The position numbers and the translations under genes are program-made. Positions 61,333 through 64,000 of a DNA stretch of 64,000 bases are shown here, in pieces. Numbering within the stretch: the first letter of the stretch is position 1; each line of letters begins with the position of its first letter. The stretch comes from Neobacillus cucumis (lineage in GTDB: Bacteria; Bacillota; Bacilli; Bacillales_B; DSM-18226). The DNA lies in the NCBI RefSeq assembly GCF_016107705.1, contig NZ_JAEHGC010000001.1:62001-126000 (forward strand). The letters run 5' to 3'. Under the pieces are notes generated by a model. That model saw only the letters and a program-made list of their open reading frames with translations, searched no databases and was not told where the DNA came from.

Positions 61333-62256
61333 CTATCCCTCTTTAATCGTATTCTTTAAAACCCCTAATTTTTCAATCTCAAGCTCTACACGATCTCCGG
61401 GCTTTAACCAGCGGTGCACCTTAGGGCCAAGCTCAAGAATACACCCTGTCCCAACAGTCCCAGACCCGATGATTTCCCCGGGGTATAGTGTCACTCCTTT
61501 GGAGGCCTGTTCAATCATTTCAGCAAAAGAGTAGTAAATGTCTTTCATATTCCCTTCCGATAGAAGAACCCCATTTACACGCGCCTTCATGGCTAGATTA
61601 AAGCCTTTTCCCGCCTTCAATGGTTCCAATTCATCCTTCGTTACAATCCACGGTCCTATAGAAGTGGCAAAATCCTTCCCCTTTGCAGGGCCAAGTCCTA
61701 CCTTCATTTCCTTACGCTGAAGATCTCTTGCACTCCAATCATTTAATATACAATAGCCGAAAATATACTTGTCTGCTTCAGCGGCAGGAATATTTCTGCC
61801 CTCTTTGCCGATGACACAAGCAACTTCTAGCTCATAATCCAGCCAATCTGATTCTTCCGGCTTGATAATTTCCTCTTCTGGTCCCTTTATGGCTAAATGA
61901 TTGGAAAAATAAAATACAGGTATCTCATACCATTCCGGAATCATTTCATGTCCCCTGTTTTCTCTTGCCGTTTTTACATGCTCCTCAAATGCATAAAAAT
62001 CTCGGAAACTCTTCGGTACGGGTAATGGAGCTTTTAAGCGAATATCTGCTATTCGATATACTGCGGAATCTTCAACTGAAATCGAAATAAGCTCAGCAGC
62101 CTTTTTCATATATTGCTCATGGGAAATGATAAAGTCTAGTAAGTTAGCAGGAAGTTCATCGCCTGTTGCTTCAATCAGATCAACAACATACTCTTCGTTT
62201 AACAAGAGGCCGGCCCGAACCGTTTTATTACTTTTTTCAAAAGTTACAAATTTCAT
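61333..62256 (-). CDS. fumarylacetoacetate hydrolase family protein
   Basis: A 307-aa FAH-fold hydrolase. Metal ligands are in WLDYELEVACVIGKEGRNIP, FGYCILNDWSARDLQRKEM, and GSGTVGTGCILELGPK closes the site. Context between hpd and hmgA points to cleavage of fumarylacetoacetate (or maleylacetoacetate) in tyrosine breakdown. Its ATG overlaps the flavin reductase stop by 4 bases. Confidence 0.88.
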   Translation of the reverse strand: MKFVTFEKSNKTVRAGLLLNEEYVVDLIEATGDELPANLLDFIISHEQYMKKAAELISISVEDSAVYRIADIRLKAPLPVPKSFRDFYAFEEHVKTARENRGHEMIPEWYEIPVFYFSNHLAIKGPEEEIIKPEESDWLDYELEVACVIGKEGRNIPAAEADKYIFGYCILNDWSARDLQRKEMKVGLGPAKGKDFATSIGPWIVTKDELEPLKAGKGFNLAMKARVNGVLLSEGNMKDIYYSFAEMIEQASKGVTLYPGEIIGSGTVGTGCILELGPKVHRWLKPGDRVELEIEKLGVLKNTIKEG

Positions 62257-62888
62257 TTTCCAGCCTCCGTTTTTCTTACCATCTCAAAGGTCCGCACTAA
62301 CGGATCCGTAAAGGTGTTTCCCGCCATCCTGCCAAGCGGCTTTAGTTTTTCAGAATCAATCCGGCCATTGTTATAAAGGTCATCGTTCACATGTACATGG
62401 ACCACTTTGCCAATAACAAGGCTTCCGGCCCCTGGCTGATCACCAAAATCCAGTACTTGGTACAACTCACATTCTAAATGGACAAGCGATTCCTTTATTC
62501 GTGGGACATTGATCTTTTTACTAGGTTCTTTCGTTAAACCTGTCTCATTAATTTCATCAATTTCAGGGGAGAATTCAATCGCACAGTCATTCATTTGTGA
62601 TGCTATTCCCTCACTGACAATATTAATAACAAACTGTTGTGTATTTTCAATATTAACAAGTGTATCCTTTTTCGCCCCGTCCTTCCCTCTCCGCATTGGG
62701 GAGAAACAGACCAGCATTGGACTGGCACAAATAGCGGTAAAAAAACTAAACGGCGCCGCATTCGCTGTTCCATTCTCCGCCAAGGTTGATACAAATGCGA
62801 TCGGCCTAGGCAAAATAGACCCAACTAATAGTTTATAGGCTTCTTTCCATTCAAGTGTCTCCGGGGTGATTTCCACTGCATCCACCAC
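62253..62888 (-). CDS. flavin reductase family protein
   Basis: A 211-aa split-barrel FMN protein. Features are YKLLVGSILPRPIAFVSTLA, NAAPFSFFTAICASPMLVCF and LECELYQVLDFGDQPGAGSL. Proteins of this kind are common in hpd-hmgA operons and may supply reduced flavin or act on a quinone-type side product. GGAAGAGTGGTGG precedes ATG. Confidence 0.85.
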   Translation of the reverse strand: MVDAVEITPETLEWKEAYKLLVGSILPRPIAFVSTLAENGTANAAPFSFFTAICASPMLVCFSPMRRGKDGAKKDTLVNIENTQQFVINIVSEGIASQMNDCAIEFSPEIDEINETGLTKEPSKKINVPRIKESLVHLECELYQVLDFGDQPGAGSLVIGKVVHVHVNDDLYNNGRIDSEKLKPLGRMAGNTFTDPLVRTFEMVRKTEAGK

Positions 62889-62912
62889 TCTTCCTTATCA
62901 ACATAAACTTTG

Positions 62913-62944
62913 AAAAAAGGGAGAAAGTCCTTCCTCCCTTTTTA
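62913..62944 (-). terminator. intrinsic terminator between hpd and the flavin reductase gene
   Basis: AAAAAGGGAG/CTCCCTTTTTT stem with U tract on the coding strand. It sits inside the otherwise collinear tyrosine cluster. Confidence 0.75.
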
Positions 62945-62993
62945 CCGACCATATGGTGATCCCATTAAAAATATTACACTCTTTATCTAGTCA

Positions 62994-64000
62994 TTATAAA
63001 TTTCCCCGTTTAGCCTGCTCACGTTCAATCGACTCAAATAAAGCCTTGAAATTCCCTTCCCCAAAACCTCTTGCACCTTTACGCTGGATAATTTCCACAA
63101 ACAAAGTCGGGCGATCCACAATCGGTTTCGTAAAGATTTGCAGTAAATATCCTTCATCATCCCGATCGACTAAAATATTCAGCTCACGGAGCTTTTCTTT
63201 TTCTTCATCAATTTTTCCAATCCGCCCGCCTAATGCTTCATAATAGGATCCCGGGGTTTTTAAAAACTCAACACCATGCTTTTTCAATGTTGTTACAGTC
63301 GATACAATATCTTCTGTTAAAATCGCCAAATGCTGAACACCAGGGCCATTATAAAATTCCAGATATTCTTGAATTTGTGATTTCCGTTTTCCTTCTGCAG
63401 GTTCATTTATCGGGAATTTAATCCGGCCGCCATTGTGCATGACCTTAGACATGAGAGCAGAATATTCCGTCGTAATATCTTTATCCGTAAAATGCTTCAT
63501 TTCCTTAAATCCCATGACCTTCGAATAGTATTCCACCCATTCCTCCATCCGTTCCACATTGCCGACAACATGGTCGAAACCTATTAATCCGGCATCCTCG
63601 ATTGGCAAATCGGTTGAATAAGGGGCAAAGCCCGGCATGAATACGCCTTGATAATTTTTCCGTTCTATTAACGTATGGATGGTATCCCCATATGTACCAA
63701 GAACGGCCTTTTTTAAAACTCCCTTTTCATCCTTCATTTCAAAAGGTGCAATAATGGCTATCGCCCCTCTTTCGGCTGCAGCACCGTAAGCCTTTTCAAC
63801 ATCATCTACCAGTAAGGCCACATCCCTGACACCATCACCGTGTTTCTTTACAAATTGGGCAATCCTGCTATCTTCCGTATAGGAGCCTGTGATGATTAAA
63901 CGAATATTTCGCTGCTTAAGGACGTAAGATACTGACTCCCGATTTCCCGTTTCTAGACCAGAATAAGCCACTGGCTTAAACCCAAATGCCGTACAAAAAT
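62994..64000 (-). CDS. hpd: 4-hydroxyphenylpyruvate dioxygenase, 5' end beyond window
   Basis: At least 335 aa are present and the frame is open at the window edge. Upstream of GTG 63971 the frame reads FCTAFGFKPVAYSGLETGNR, typical of the HPPD N-terminus, so the true start is outside. Iron ligands: IGFDHVVGNVERMEEW (His), GPGVQHLAILTEDIV (His) and FVEIIQRKGARGFGEGNFKA (Glu). It converts 4-hydroxyphenylpyruvate to homogentisate, feeding hmgA downstream. Confidence 0.9.
   Translation of the reverse strand, partial: FCTAFGFKPVAYSGLETGNRESVSYVLKQRNIRLIITGSYTEDSRIAQFVKKHGDGVRDVALLVDDVEKAYGAAAERGAIAIIAPFEMKDEKGVLKKAVLGTYGDTIHTLIERKNYQGVFMPGFAPYSTDLPIEDAGLIGFDHVVGNVERMEEWVEYYSKVMGFKEMKHFTDKDITTEYSALMSKVMHNGGRIKFPINEPAEGKRKSQIQEYLEFYNGPGVQHLAILTEDIVSTVTTLKKHGVEFLKTPGSYYEALGGRIGKIDEEKEKLRELNILVDRDDEGYLLQIFTKPIVDRPTLFVEIIQRKGARGFGEGNFKALFESIEREQAKRGNL

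Noticed and set aside
1..64000. tRNA, rRNA, CRISPR arrays, prophage or insertion sequences
   Set aside because: No such sequences were recognised on either strand.

Overview
The window is AT-rich chromosomal DNA of a spore-forming Bacillaceae member (Bacillus/Neobacillus-like). The signs are B. subtilis-type gene sets (ykoPQ, csgA, yhbI-yhbJ-yhcA, ymaF, helD, ykuD, cidAB, racA, nrnB), AGGAGG ribosome sites, U-tract terminators, and lysine, glycine and SAM-I riboswitches. No rRNA, tRNA, CRISPR array, prophage or intact insertion sequence was seen. Only fragments of dispersed intergenic repeats are present.

Layout. 0-5 kb: a partial small gene, ykoP-ykoQ, a methyltransferase, spore-related small genes including csgA, a YitT-family membrane protein and a 51-aa acidic protein. 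5.1-5.9 kb: a gap with no plausible gene that looks like one ~750-nt minus-strand structured RNA. It has an extended -10 promoter, a 24-bp helix pairing its two ends, a second nested long-range helix, several local hairpins and its own terminator. I could not place it in a known family; it is the best candidate here for something undescribed. 6-9 kb: a MarR-controlled EmrAB-type efflux operon. 9-12.4 kb: an erythromycin-esterase homologue, ymaF, and a DUF1657-DUF1657-DUF421/DUF1657 ('2Duf'-like) spore cassette behind a sigma-G-like promoter. 12.5-16 kb: a second YitT protein, then a lysine riboswitch driving a lysine permease.

16-26.5 kb: asnS with an attenuator-like leader, several small genes, helD, a YceI protein, an ATP-grasp ligase, an InhA metalloprotease and ykuD. 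26.5-31 kb: a LysR-cidA-cidB module and a divergent class-V aminotransferase. 31-33 kb: a single-aptamer glycine riboswitch with terminator controlling an ACT protein and a UPF0210 protein. 33-41 kb: DUF2935 protein, polysaccharide deacetylase, an autoregulated VC0807-TetR pair, HAD phosphatase, EamA transporter, two tandem MerR-type coiled-coil proteins (the second is RacA) and a membrane acyltransferase.

41-48 kb: a sugar-acid locus. A LacI regulator sits among three promoters carrying the same TAAAYCGRTTTA operator. One drives hxlA-hxlB; another drives a TIM-barrel isomerase, KDG kinase, MFS transporter and KDPG aldolase; the third is its own. 48-52 kb: nrnB, a nitroreductase and a two-component system. 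52-57 kb: an OpuF/BusA-like compatible-solute ABC transporter with permease and binding protein fused, convergent with a GntR-RCK_C (BusR-like) regulator, then two paralogous membrane proteins. 57-60 kb: aspartokinase, a CoA-type Nudix hydrolase and a methyltransferase preceded by a SAM-I riboswitch. 60-64 kb: homogentisate-pathway tyrosine catabolism (hpd, flavin reductase, fumarylacetoacetase-family protein, hmgA); hpd runs off the window end.
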